Positions 24,872 to 33,910 of a DNA stretch of 33,910 nt are shown in pieces. The notes under the pieces are model-generated. The model searched no databases. It had not been told where the DNA came from and saw only the letters and a list, made by a program, of their open reading frames with translations. Each line of letters opens with the position of its first letter. The first letter of the stretch is position 1. A program made the translations under genes and the position numbers. Origin of the DNA: a virus; IMG/VR virus record IMGVR_UViG_3300013126_000120, positions 1-33,910 of that record; one strand, written 5' to 3'.

Positions 24872-27800
24872 ATGCCATTTAATAGAAACGATATTTACAC
24901 AAGTAGCGGTAGCGTAAAACTTTATAACGCTTGGACTCCTTATGTTTCCAAGTATGATACTAGTTCTTTCTACAATTGGGAACAAGATAACCTACCTCTT
25001 TACGATCTAGAGGAGCGAACATACGAGCTATGGGAACAGAATGGATTTGCTACTTCAGCAAATGTTCCCGGATTAGCACTAACAGTCTCTGCTGATGCTC
25101 CTGCATCCGTTCTTGCTGCTAATAGAAATGTGTTTACTACACTTAGTTCTTGTATTGCCGCCATTCCAAAGATCGTTAGATTCCCTGTACTAATTGAAGT
25201 AGGTAGCTTCGGTGATTTAGGAAAGCTTGAATTACATAATTTTAGAATAGAAGAAAATGGATCGATTGAAATCATCAATAGAGGTTTCGGTAGAGCATTA
25301 GCAGCATCTTCTATAAATGCAGGTAGAGATATTTCACCAGAATTCAATGAATTTAACGCTACCCCAAGTTATTTATCCTCTGTCGATTTAACAAATACCT
25401 TAATAGATGCCTCTTGTTTAAATATATCTACTAAAGTTTTAAGTTCTACAACAGATATAAGACTACAGAATGGAGGTGCAGCAGCATTTACAGTCTCTCA
25501 CGAAACAAGAAAAGGTATCCTTTATTCAGTTATAGATTCAAGTTCTGTATATGACCTAACTGCAAATGCCTTTTGTTATAGCAATTTTCCTGAAGTTACA
25601 GGAATTACATTGGATTCAACTTTACTTATTTTAGATACTAGTGCATTTAGACAATCTACAAATGCAATATTTCCACAAGCACAAAGAAGAAACATAGATG
25701 CTAATGGAAGTCCACTAACTGGAAATATCTATACTAATACAGTAACTAAGATATCGGTTAAAAACTGTGATGGACCTATCTACATTAGAAATTTCTTTGT
25801 AAACGGAAAAGGTTCTACAGTAAACGGTATTGAAATAGTAAACTCAGATGTAGTATTAGAAAATTGTGCTGCTGCTAGATGCCAAGAAGCAGGATTTAAA
25901 TTTAATAACTCAAGAGTTATATTATCTAGATCCGCTTTTTCTTATAGAAATTATAAACTAACATCTACAACTACTAGACAAGCACAAACTGGTTATGGAT
26001 TTCACATCATAAATAGTGATGTAACTTTAAGCTCTAATCCAACTTCATTAGGATCCACGACAGTTGGAGATACTGGAGCCTCTAATGCGGATGCAGTATT
26101 TAAATCATCTAAAAATCATGCTGGATTTGTTTTAGAAAACTCTAAATTAAATGGAGGACTTAGTAGATCTTCAAATATTCAAGCCTCTTCTTGTAGCGTG
26201 TTAAGCACTGAACTTAATACGGGATTTGGAATTATATTACAAAACTCAGTTTTACAGACTAAAGGTTTAATAGACGTATTCTGTAACAACACAGGAATCG
26301 ACGCTGAAGGATCTACTTTTAGATTTGAAGAGCTTTGTGTAGAGCTTCATAATAATGAAGGATTGATAGGAAAGAATTCTACATTCATATGGGATTCTTC
26401 TGCTGGTCCAACTCAAGCAGGGCAGGATACCAGAGTACAACTAGATTTCTTAAGAAACGGTCAACACATAAACTTATTAAATAATAGTTACTTTGGATTT
26501 GCTAGAAAAAATAACATTCCATCACTTTATGGAAATAGTAAATTTAATATAGCTCACGGAGTTATTAATTGGGGAGAAGCTAGCAAAGCTAATCTACCTG
26601 CAATCTCGGTTGATCAAGGATCAATGATTGATTTGCTTCATGCCAATATTGGTGTAGATGCCATAACAGATACAATAGCTAATGCAGCCTCTTACGGCAG
26701 AGCTTTGAAAGTTACAAACTCTTCAAAAGCTAGTTTATTTGGTAGTAAGACAGGATGCACTTTCGTGTATGGTCCTTCTGGAATAACGAACCAAACCAAG
26801 ATGGCAGGATTGTATGCCGACAATAATTCTAAAATAAATATACATGGACCAACAGCCATAGCTCAATTTGGTGTTGATGTTCTAGTGGAGAATAATTCAG
26901 TCCTAAACATAGAACCTCCTAGAGTTAGAGATTCATTCGCACCAGAGGTTAGTGGATTTAATTTAGGAGAAGGTGAAAACCATACGGCTGTAGAACTTCA
27001 TTCTACCAGAGCCTGTCTTGTAGCAAATAAAAACTCTGTTATAAATATAAATGATTTGGGTGCTTTCCCTAGCAACTGGGGTAGAACTTCTAACGGACAA
27101 ACTTTCCTAGGATTTGGAATAGATTATCCAGTCGATACTCTTGACATTAGCTCTTACACTTCCTCTGGATGCTTACAATTCTATCCAAACCCACAAGATA
27201 CCACTGCGATAGAACATTTCTATCTTGACCAGATAGAAAATTCACTAGGACTACAATTTACAGCACCAACAGCAATAACTCCAACTTATGCAACATTTAC
27301 TGCTCAGAATGGACTTCTTCAATATTTTGTAGTTGATAATCCATTAAATAATACTACAGACTTTACTAAGAGATCAAAAATAACTCAAGGTGGAGTTTGT
27401 GTAAGAGCTACAGAAGATAGTGTTGTCAATGTTAAGAATGTTCACTTCCCTGTGGGAACAAACTCATCTCCATTAGATGGATTAATTTACACTACCAGTG
27501 GAAGTGAATGCGATAGATTTATGATATGGAATATAGCAGATACCTCAAGATTGAATGCTTCATTCCTTTCAATAAGCGGAACACACCCTGTTGACTCTAA
27601 GTACCACGGTCCTAGCGCCATTTGGGTTTCCTCAGTTAATGGTATAAGCACTACGAGCGTGGTCCCGGCCTCTGGTGCTCCTGCTGGCACACCTGATACA
27701 GGATCACTCAGTATTCTGGATGTATTTGGTGCAGGAAGCTCGGTGTGGATACTTCCATCAGGTCTTACTATAAACAATCCCTTCAATGCATTCTATACGT

Positions 27801-28438
27801 TCTCTGGAACACTAAACACAGCAACACTAAGGGCACTAGGTTCTGCTGGCATCAACTACAACGATTCAACAAGATATCCAATAGGAGTATTAGGTTCTTA
27901 CGCTAATACAGGACCATTTAGAATTTATTGGTCGCCTAAACCAAGTGCAAGGATTTTACAAAATGATAGAGGAGGATTCTTTAAAGGATCTTTCCCGTAT
28001 GCAACAGGAGGATCCTTCTCTGGTGTGGTAGGAGTTGCTTATCAAGTATTTGCACAAGGCTATAACTGCTCTGGACCTTTATCTGCTGTTGTTCCTACTG
28101 GAGCAGCTAATGCAAGCGGAAGCTATCCAGATCTCCTTAAGTTTAGTCACGATTCTAACTCAAATGGAATTCCTGATTCTTTATGGACATCTGGATTCTA
28201 TTATTGTTCAGAGATGTTAGAAGAAAATCCAACTCAGTGTATGCTTGATGAGTCTGCTGCTAGAGCTTTTGCTAATGCACAAAATGCTAGCGTGGGATTA
28301 GCAGGTAGACCTAAGAAGGTTACTGTCTATTCATCAAGAGGTAATAGTTCAATACAAGCAGAATCTTATATAGGAAATGTTTCTGGAAGTATAGGATTTA
28401 AATCCGCTTCAATCTTTGATCTTTCGAGAGATAACTAA
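24872..28438 (+). CDS. Tail fibre/spike-like protein with parallel beta-helix, 1188 aa
   Basis: The N-terminus (about 10-60) holds YNWEQDNLPLYDLEERTYELWEQ, a motif also present in the next gene and probably the baseplate-attachment domain. Residues about 95-720 show the short repeated strand-turn units of a right-handed parallel beta-helix (VKNCDGPIYIRNFFVNG, VNGIEIVNSDVVLENCAAARCQEAGFKFNNSRVIL, then SVLNIEPP and SVININDLG), as in phage tailspikes and pectate-lyase folds. The C-terminal part (about 780-1188) is Gly/Ser/Thr-rich, with a patch of different base composition near 27585-27745. No clear enzyme motif is visible, so it may bind or cut a surface polysaccharide. The TAATG overlap with the next gene couples them. 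Confidence 0.7.
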   Translation: MPFNRNDIYTSSGSVKLYNAWTPYVSKYDTSSFYNWEQDNLPLYDLEERTYELWEQNGFATSANVPGLALTVSADAPASVLAANRNVFTTLSSCIAAIPKIVRFPVLIEVGSFGDLGKLELHNFRIEENGSIEIINRGFGRALAASSINAGRDISPEFNEFNATPSYLSSVDLTNTLIDASCLNISTKVLSSTTDIRLQNGGAAAFTVSHETRKGILYSVIDSSSVYDLTANAFCYSNFPEVTGITLDSTLLILDTSAFRQSTNAIFPQAQRRNIDANGSPLTGNIYTNTVTKISVKNCDGPIYIRNFFVNGKGSTVNGIEIVNSDVVLENCAAARCQEAGFKFNNSRVILSRSAFSYRNYKLTSTTTRQAQTGYGFHIINSDVTLSSNPTSLGSTTVGDTGASNADAVFKSSKNHAGFVLENSKLNGGLSRSSNIQASSCSVLSTELNTGFGIILQNSVLQTKGLIDVFCNNTGIDAEGSTFRFEELCVELHNNEGLIGKNSTFIWDSSAGPTQAGQDTRVQLDFLRNGQHINLLNNSYFGFARKNNIPSLYGNSKFNIAHGVINWGEASKANLPAISVDQGSMIDLLHANIGVDAITDTIANAASYGRALKVTNSSKASLFGSKTGCTFVYGPSGITNQTKMAGLYADNNSKINIHGPTAIAQFGVDVLVENNSVLNIEPPRVRDSFAPEVSGFNLGEGENHTAVELHSTRACLVANKNSVININDLGAFPSNWGRTSNGQTFLGFGIDYPVDTLDISSYTSSGCLQFYPNPQDTTAIEHFYLDQIENSLGLQFTAPTAITPTYATFTAQNGLLQYFVVDNPLNNTTDFTKRSKITQGGVCVRATEDSVVNVKNVHFPVGTNSSPLDGLIYTTSGSECDRFMIWNIADTSRLNASFLSISGTHPVDSKYHGPSAIWVSSVNGISTTSVVPASGAPAGTPDTGSLSILDVFGAGSSVWILPSGLTINNPFNAFYTFSGTLNTATLRALGSAGINYNDSTRYPIGVLGSYANTGPFRIYWSPKPSARILQNDRGGFFKGSFPYATGGSFSGVVGVAYQVFAQGYNCSGPLSAVVPTGAANASGSYPDLLKFSHDSNSNGIPDSLWTSGFYYCSEMLEENPTQCMLDESAARAFANAQNASVGLAGRPKKVTVYSSRGNSSIQAESYIGNVSGSIGFKSASIFDLSRDN

Positions 28439-30876
28439 TGGCTGAAAAAATATATCAGGATAGCACCTACAGATTCACAGATCCAATTCGCTTCTTCAAA
28501 GCGAACGATCCCTACTATTTTGAAGTTGATAATATTCCATTAAAACAACTTCAAGAAAACTGTTTATGGTTGAAAGATCAAATTAGAAAAGAAATAACTA
28601 ATAAGATCTCTTCCGTAAAAAGAGTAGACATTGATGAGCTACGTCCCTATGCTAATGGATCAGATAGAGTAATCAGAGTAAAGCCCGGAAGATATACTGC
28701 TAGAATTAATGATGCCTCCACAAGAAAACCCTTGGCTTATCTTAGAAAAGTTATGGGACAATCTATTGGAGATGTTGATGCATGGGATGCTGCTTTGCCA
28801 AATCCCGGAAACTTTCCAAATGGAAAAAACGCTATATTAGAAGCTGCCTTAGATACGTTTAAAACCAGCCTAGCCCAAGATGCCATAGGAATGAACGGTC
28901 TAGCTGAAAGAGCTTTCACTTGGCCTGTAGTTAACTCTGACACTCCAATAGACATATCTGGAGTAAACATAAAAGTAGGAAGCACACTTTTACAGTATGG
29001 TAGTTACGATGAAAACATTCCCGGAGGAGGAGCATCCTTTTCTCCATTCATAATAACTCAAGCACTATTGTGGGCCAAAGCTCAAGGATCCTCTGCTGCT
29101 TCTATAGTGTTACCCACCTATGAGACTACTAACGAAGATAATGGATTTGCTAAACTTCCAAAGACAGAAAACTACTTTATAAAAGCTTGGAGAGGTATTT
29201 CACGATTAGCCATAGTTGATGTGGATGATGAATTAACTGTGGAAGTCCCTAGATTTGACGTAGATGATTTTACTTATACTGATTCAGATGGCTTGGAAAC
29301 TTCAGTTGATGGGGTTACTCAAAGAATAGATTTGGTGTTTATCTATAGCAAACCAATAGATATGAGTTCTGTAAACCTACTTCAAACTAATGGTGTTACA
29401 GCTATAACAAAACCAACACTAGGAATTGTTCGTGGTGCAGGAATTAAAGTAAACCTAGCTCCTACCAACAATTTTACAACTGAGTATCTAGTTCAATCAA
29501 ATAATTCCATCCTAGCTCATCCTTCTGATCAGAACAATGATAGTATGGGATTTAACTCAACTTCGGCTAATGATATATTTTATCCAATAAGAGGAAGCTT
29601 TCCAAGCCCAGATGACCTCCTAAATCTAGCTCCTCTAATCTCAGAAAGATTAGAGGATAATGCTTATGAGTTAGTAGGACAATCTATCCTACCAGTAGCT
29701 TACGTTTTTGTGTCTAATGATTCTCAAGTTGTACTACCTATAGACGTTGTAGACATAAGACCGTTCTTTAGAACTGCGGAACTAAGTTACAATGAACGTG
29801 CTGGTATTGCTGGTGCGTTTCCACAATTATCTTTAGCTAATCCTGCTGTAGGAAAAGCTCAAATGGATTTAGAGATAAAAAAAGCATACGATGATTTGCT
29901 TGGTAGAATTACTCAAATTTCAACAACAATAACAGGCCCAATACAGGGGACAAATACATTAGCTACAGGATATGTTTTTGGTGGATTTAATTTTGGACCA
30001 GAAGGTGCTCTCTATAGTTTCTACCAAAGAAGATTTGCTCCCGATAATATAAATACTAATGATAGTAAAGAATATATTTCAAATTATATAGCAGTTAGAT
30101 ACGGCTTTGGATCTGTTGCTGCTGGCATTAACATTCCAGACTACCCAGACTGGGACTTATCTAGATGGTGTGTTTTGCAAGATATCCAAGATAAAGGAGC
30201 TTATGTAAATGATTACATGAATACTTTTATTGGTGGTGTAGTCGCAGGAAGTAAAATTGGTAGCGTAGGAACTTCAGGTTTAGCTATTGATGGGTCAGTC
30301 CCTCCTGAGTTTCAATCATTCCCATTCGGTGATTCTAGCTACGAGAAACAATTTAATTTTGTTAGTAAAAAAATTAATTTTGTAAGACCAACGTGGTTAG
30401 CTGACTATAAAGTACACGTTGATTTGTTAAATTGTTTACCAGCTACTGGTAGCTTAGGTAAGTATCAAGGAGTTTGGGTAGAAAAGGGTTTTGATAGTTT
30501 TACTATTTATGTAGCTTGGCCTAGAATAGTAAATGAAACCAGTGGAGATAGATTCAAAAATTACCCAGCAGGTTCTGTGATCACTACACAAACAGTTAAT
30601 GTTGCTGGTAAAAAAAATAACTATAGTATTAATGTAAGCATTTCAAATAGAGGACTTAATAAATACTCAGCATTTGTGGTTCCTGTAGATGATATCCTTT
30701 ATACAAATGCTCAAACTCCAGTGGACAGTTTAGGATATGCCGGAAATCCTAGAATAGGAATATGCACATATCCAACAGTGATGTGGTCACTAGAGGGTGT
30801 ACCATTAGCAGATAAGAATTTCTTATACGGAAATCTTAACAGCACTAATCCAACAATAACTTTAAAGGAAAGTTAA
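28438..30876 (+). CDS. Baseplate structural protein sharing the fibre's anchor motif, 812 aa
   Basis: The N-terminal 50 residues (YRFTDPIRFFKANDPYYFEV, DNIPLKQLQENCLWLKDQI) repeat the anchor motif of the upstream fibre: aromatic-rich stretch, DN-[IL]-PL, then L-x-E and L-W/Q. The rest is a large beta-rich, Asn/Asp/Ser-containing protein with LVGQSILPVAYVFVSNDSQVVLPIDVVDIRPFFR (about 415-445) and no catalytic motif. It is most likely a wedge-periphery protein in the gp10 position that helps mount fibres; this is inference. TAATG-coupled start; AAAGGAA near its end serves as Shine-Dalgarno for the next gene. Confidence 0.65.
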   Translation: MAEKIYQDSTYRFTDPIRFFKANDPYYFEVDNIPLKQLQENCLWLKDQIRKEITNKISSVKRVDIDELRPYANGSDRVIRVKPGRYTARINDASTRKPLAYLRKVMGQSIGDVDAWDAALPNPGNFPNGKNAILEAALDTFKTSLAQDAIGMNGLAERAFTWPVVNSDTPIDISGVNIKVGSTLLQYGSYDENIPGGGASFSPFIITQALLWAKAQGSSAASIVLPTYETTNEDNGFAKLPKTENYFIKAWRGISRLAIVDVDDELTVEVPRFDVDDFTYTDSDGLETSVDGVTQRIDLVFIYSKPIDMSSVNLLQTNGVTAITKPTLGIVRGAGIKVNLAPTNNFTTEYLVQSNNSILAHPSDQNNDSMGFNSTSANDIFYPIRGSFPSPDDLLNLAPLISERLEDNAYELVGQSILPVAYVFVSNDSQVVLPIDVVDIRPFFRTAELSYNERAGIAGAFPQLSLANPAVGKAQMDLEIKKAYDDLLGRITQISTTITGPIQGTNTLATGYVFGGFNFGPEGALYSFYQRRFAPDNINTNDSKEYISNYIAVRYGFGSVAAGINIPDYPDWDLSRWCVLQDIQDKGAYVNDYMNTFIGGVVAGSKIGSVGTSGLAIDGSVPPEFQSFPFGDSSYEKQFNFVSKKINFVRPTWLADYKVHVDLLNCLPATGSLGKYQGVWVEKGFDSFTIYVAWPRIVNETSGDRFKNYPAGSVITTQTVNVAGKKNNYSINVSISNRGLNKYSAFVVPVDDILYTNAQTPVDSLGYAGNPRIGICTYPTVMWSLEGVPLADKNFLYGNLNSTNPTITLKES

Positions 30877-33800
30877 TTGCCATTAGTAAAGACATTTGAA
30901 TGCGGAACCTTTCTTCCCGGAATAGGTCCAGTAAATATCCCCGACTTTACTTGGGGGAGTACCGTGGATATTATCGATCCACCTCCCCCTCCTCCACCAC
31001 CTCCTCCCCCACCTCCGTCTACAGATACTGGAACTCCAATATTCCCCGATAACAGCACAAATACCACAACACAAATAACACTAGTTCCTACTACATTTGT
31101 TCCTATAAAATCTAATAGAATATCTTATACATATCAAGGACAGAATGGAGACTTGTATTTCTATACATTCTCTCAAACTTGTCAGATAATAGCATCTTTA
31201 TCATTATCCCAAACTATTACTAATAACCGAAACTTAGTAGTATCTAAAATTAATCAAGACTTAGGAACCACAAATTGGACTTTGATTGAGTCTGTTACTG
31301 CTGGGGGATTATCTACTACTGGGTCTATAGGAAGTCCTTGTAACGCTTTAAACACAAATCAAACGTATCTCTACAGAGTCGCTGCATTTATTCCAACAGT
31401 GCCACCTCCACCAACCACTTACGGATTTAGTTTAATTAGAAACGCTGATTATGATGAGGTAGTAAATAATTATACATATGGAACAAACGATTTTGGACAG
31501 CCGTTGGTGGGTAGATTATACATAGTTGCTTTTGAAAAAGTTTGTAGTGACGTAACAAATAATCCTAGTTGGCAAGCACAAAATCAAAATAATTTAAATA
31601 ATGAAGTTAACAGTTTCATAAAGAATAATGGATTAACGAATTATACTATAATACCTGCCGTAGGAGATTTAAATCACAACTGTCAAGCAGCTTCTCAAAT
31701 AGCTTTTGATTATTACACTGCTCGTATTTTTGTACCTATTTCAAATTTAGGAGCATTACAAGGAGGTTCCTCTGGAGGAGGATTAACGGATCCTACCATA
31801 CAATCTCAAAACTCTAGAGGAGTTAAATCTGGTAGCTCTAGACCCAGAGAATCTGGTCGAGGTCTTGTAACCAACAAAGCTCTTAGCTCAAAGTTATCAA
31901 CTCTGTCTATTAAGGATACAAATCCTTCTGTAAGCAACAAAGGACTATCCTCAGGATTAGGAGTAGTAAGCCGCTCTGATACTAGAACAGATTATAATCT
32001 AGTAAACTCTTTGAGATATGGAGAAATTGATCTTACAGATCCTTCAGTTGCAGCTTCCATAGTTCACAAGTTCCCAGCAGGTGCCCAAGATCCTAAAGCA
32101 TTTCTTGATGTATTTCCAGCAGATGCTGGTCTTATTAAAAATGATGTGGGGTATTCTGAAGTTCTAGCGCCATTCATAGATAGAAATATTCATTATGTAT
32201 TAAAACATACTTTAGATACTTCTTTTTGGAGCACCAAGGCTGCTAATAGCATTACAGAAGTTGCTTTATATAGAAGTCTTAAGCCTGAAGTTATAAAAAT
32301 ATTAGATAGAATAAGAAACTACGATGGTAGTGTCTTGAGTAAATCTCAAGTATTTAATCTAATAGGAAGTAGAATAATTGACGGAACTCTGCATCAAATA
32401 ACTTTAGGTATGCTGGAGTCATTAGCTGTTGACAGTGAGCGAAGGGCTTCAGTAACATTTAAAAATAGTTTAGACGATAGAGTAAATGAAATAGCAGCCC
32501 TTTCATTTATAGAAAAAAATATGTTCCCACTTGATCCAGAAGCGTCAAATGGGAAAATGTCAGTTGTGCTTCCTAACTGGAAAACTTTATCTTCGGATGT
32601 AGATCGAAACTTTTTAATTGAGGTTGATGGATCATTAAAGAAATATTATATAAGAGATGATGATACTTTTATAAGTAATTCTTCCTATGCTTTAGAAGAT
32701 GGAGAATATTTTAACATCGATGTAAGTGGAACCATGAACAGGTTCTATACACAGTCAGAAAAAGATCATGCATTTATAATATCAGAAGATGTAAGACAAA
32801 AGGCTGTAACCCTATTAGGGGGAGATATTTACAGAACTTTAGAAGTTAGTGCTCCAATAGCCTCTGGCTTAGAGTATAACTATTCCTTATCTTCTAGTAG
32901 AGAAAACTTTTATGTATTAAAAGTTATTCTAAGTTCTCTTGAATCGCTCCCAAGCGATACTGGTTCTTTCTTGTTAAAGAATACGAGAGTTAGATATGAT
33001 CTAATGGACAGTAAAACCTCTAGTGGCATCGACGAAATAAACGAATATATAAAATACAAAGTTAATCACAGAGTGTTTGTTTTAGACGATGAAGATTTAA
33101 TGTTAGATTACATAGAACAAACTTCTTCAGTATATCTAACTCAGACAGATATAACATTTGATTCATTAAAAGAAAACAAAACAGTACCTCTATTAACTAG
33201 ACAAATACCTTGGTATGTTTTAGTTTATCCAACCAATAGACCTGATTATAATTTATTCAATGGCAAGTCTCAGATTACGGTTCTAGAACCTTCTGGATCT
33301 GTTGTTAGAAAGTCTAGATTTAGATCTTCAATAACTCCAGAGTTTACTGTAGCAAATCTTAATAAGTTTGTGACCATGACCACTAACGGAACTCAGGCTG
33401 TAAACGTGTATGGTGAGACTGATCCCCAAACTAGAATCATGAAATTAAATACAACAGACGAAGTATTCCAGACAGGATACAAGACTGGTATCACTACTTT
33501 ACCTGCGAAAACTTTTACTCCATCTAGAAAAAAGACAGGATTAAGAGTGCTAAAAGAAACAATAGAGAGCCTAGACTCTGCTTACTATTTAAATGTTGAC
33601 GGTGCTGGGCAAACTATAACTGAGTATGAGGTTTATAACAGATTGACGTTCCCTGAGTTTAATAGATTAGTTAGATTAGAGAACTTCAAAGAAATTAGAA
33701 AAAAGTTACGCGCTGGTTTAGTTAATGGAATCAAGGTTATTCCAACTATAAATAGAGCTAGCCAAAAAGTAACCCTAACCTCTACTACCACGGCTGGGAC

Positions 33801-33882
33801 TAAGAGCTTTGATGCTACAATGACTATAACTCCCGTGCCCCCTAGACCTCCAATAGACCCAGATATCTTATCTCCCTTATAA
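30877..33882 (+). CDS. Poly-proline structural protein with duplicated Cys-pair domain, 1001 aa
   Basis: The start is TTG immediately after the upstream TAA, with AAAGGAA (30864-30870) at spacing 6; no ATG lies near. A short N-terminal peptide (1-34) leads into 13 consecutive prolines (35-47). Two related modules follow: about 91-174 (C102, C155) and 213-288 (C223, C269), both of the form Leu-Tyr strand, Cys, Asn-rich helix, NWT/NYT-I strand, Cys, then Tyr and FIP/FVP. They are joined by a linker containing PPPP (176-179). A Ser/Gly-rich linker (about 290-345) leads to a long mixed C-terminal region ending in a Pro-rich tail (PPRPPIDPD). It is likely a peripheral baseplate or fibre-type protein. 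No family recognised. Confidence 0.65.
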   Translation: MPLVKTFECGTFLPGIGPVNIPDFTWGSTVDIIDPPPPPPPPPPPPPSTDTGTPIFPDNSTNTTTQITLVPTTFVPIKSNRISYTYQGQNGDLYFYTFSQTCQIIASLSLSQTITNNRNLVVSKINQDLGTTNWTLIESVTAGGLSTTGSIGSPCNALNTNQTYLYRVAAFIPTVPPPPTTYGFSLIRNADYDEVVNNYTYGTNDFGQPLVGRLYIVAFEKVCSDVTNNPSWQAQNQNNLNNEVNSFIKNNGLTNYTIIPAVGDLNHNCQAASQIAFDYYTARIFVPISNLGALQGGSSGGGLTDPTIQSQNSRGVKSGSSRPRESGRGLVTNKALSSKLSTLSIKDTNPSVSNKGLSSGLGVVSRSDTRTDYNLVNSLRYGEIDLTDPSVAASIVHKFPAGAQDPKAFLDVFPADAGLIKNDVGYSEVLAPFIDRNIHYVLKHTLDTSFWSTKAANSITEVALYRSLKPEVIKILDRIRNYDGSVLSKSQVFNLIGSRIIDGTLHQITLGMLESLAVDSERRASVTFKNSLDDRVNEIAALSFIEKNMFPLDPEASNGKMSVVLPNWKTLSSDVDRNFLIEVDGSLKKYYIRDDDTFISNSSYALEDGEYFNIDVSGTMNRFYTQSEKDHAFIISEDVRQKAVTLLGGDIYRTLEVSAPIASGLEYNYSLSSSRENFYVLKVILSSLESLPSDTGSFLLKNTRVRYDLMDSKTSSGIDEINEYIKYKVNHRVFVLDDEDLMLDYIEQTSSVYLTQTDITFDSLKENKTVPLLTRQIPWYVLVYPTNRPDYNLFNGKSQITVLEPSGSVVRKSRFRSSITPEFTVANLNKFVTMTTNGTQAVNVYGETDPQTRIMKLNTTDEVFQTGYKTGITTLPAKTFTPSRKKTGLRVLKETIESLDSAYYLNVDGAGQTITEYEVYNRLTFPEFNRLVRLENFKEIRKKLRAGLVNGIKVIPTINRASQKVTLTSTTTAGTKSFDATMTITPVPPRPPIDPDILSPL

Positions 33883-33910
33883 TTTATATATCAAAAAAAA
33901 TAAAAAAATA
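33883..33910. other. AT-rich tail of the window
   Basis: Only A and T runs plus one C follow the last stop. No terminator stem or promoter can be judged in 28 bases. Confidence 0.5.

Noticed and set aside
28035-28220. 61-codon plus-strand ORF
   Set aside because: It lies wholly inside the beta-helix fibre gene in another frame, with no start signal of its own.
30873-31074. Minus-strand ORFs with poly-Gly or Arg/Trp-rich sequence
   Set aside because: They are the reverse reading of the poly-proline codons of the plus-strand gene.
1-33910. CRISPR arrays, tRNA genes, insertion sequences, integrase or attachment sites
   Set aside because: No regularly spaced repeats, cloverleaf with TTC arm, transposase motifs or terminal repeats were seen.

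Overview
The window is part of the genome of a T4-like contractile-tailed phage (myovirus). It carries almost the whole tail-assembly and baseplate cluster, in an order close to the usual contractile-tail order: chaperone, tape measure, tube initiator, gp53, gp27-like hub, gp5-like spike, gp25, gp6, gp7-like wedge, then peripheral baseplate and fibre proteins. The DNA is AT-rich, genes are packed with ATGA/TAATG overlaps, and most structural genes favour AGA for arginine. No tRNA, integrase, CRISPR array or insertion sequence is visible. The host cannot be read from the sequence. The mix of T4-type wedge proteins with large non-T4 peripheral proteins (a LamG-like protein, a beta-helix fibre, a poly-proline protein) recalls T4-like phages of aquatic bacteria, but that is inference.

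Left edge (1-611, minus strand): the N-terminal part of a UvsW-like SF2 helicase, divergent from the tail genes. At 646-1571 lies a gp26-like zinc-binding assembly protein followed by what looks like a programmed -1 frameshift signal: overlapping slippery heptamers, an 8-nt spacer, and a long stem-loop that contains the zero-frame stop. The shift would give a 308-residue fusion, as with lambda G/GT. Positions 1540-3833 hold three unrecognised, probably structural, proteins.

Positions 3830-5865 interrupt the tail cluster with a replication/repair and small-protein cassette: a DnaG/gp61-type primase (minus), a RecB/Cas4-like iron-sulphur nuclease (plus), and a small minus-strand protein. Primase and nuclease start codons overlap head to head, each with its Shine-Dalgarno inside the other gene. 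Codon choice here differs from the flanking structural genes.

Positions 5905-18080 encode the tail core: a small protein, a tape measure of about T4 gp29 size, a tube-initiator-like protein, gp53-like, a large gp27-like hub, a gp5-like spike without a visible lysozyme domain, a LamG-like structural protein, gp25 and gp6. Positions 18080-33882 encode the periphery: a very large gp7-like wedge protein with a P2 gpI-like segment, a family of three related small structural proteins, a beta-helix fibre and an 812-residue protein that appear to share an N-terminal anchor motif, and a 1001-residue protein with 13 consecutive prolines.

Most genes carry Shine-Dalgarno sequences or are translationally coupled. 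Four genes at transcription-unit edges (starts at 611, 5865, 5905 and 24262) instead have a TATAAT/TATAAA-type box only 6-9 nt before the start codon, which suggests late-type promoters giving leaderless or nearly leaderless transcripts.
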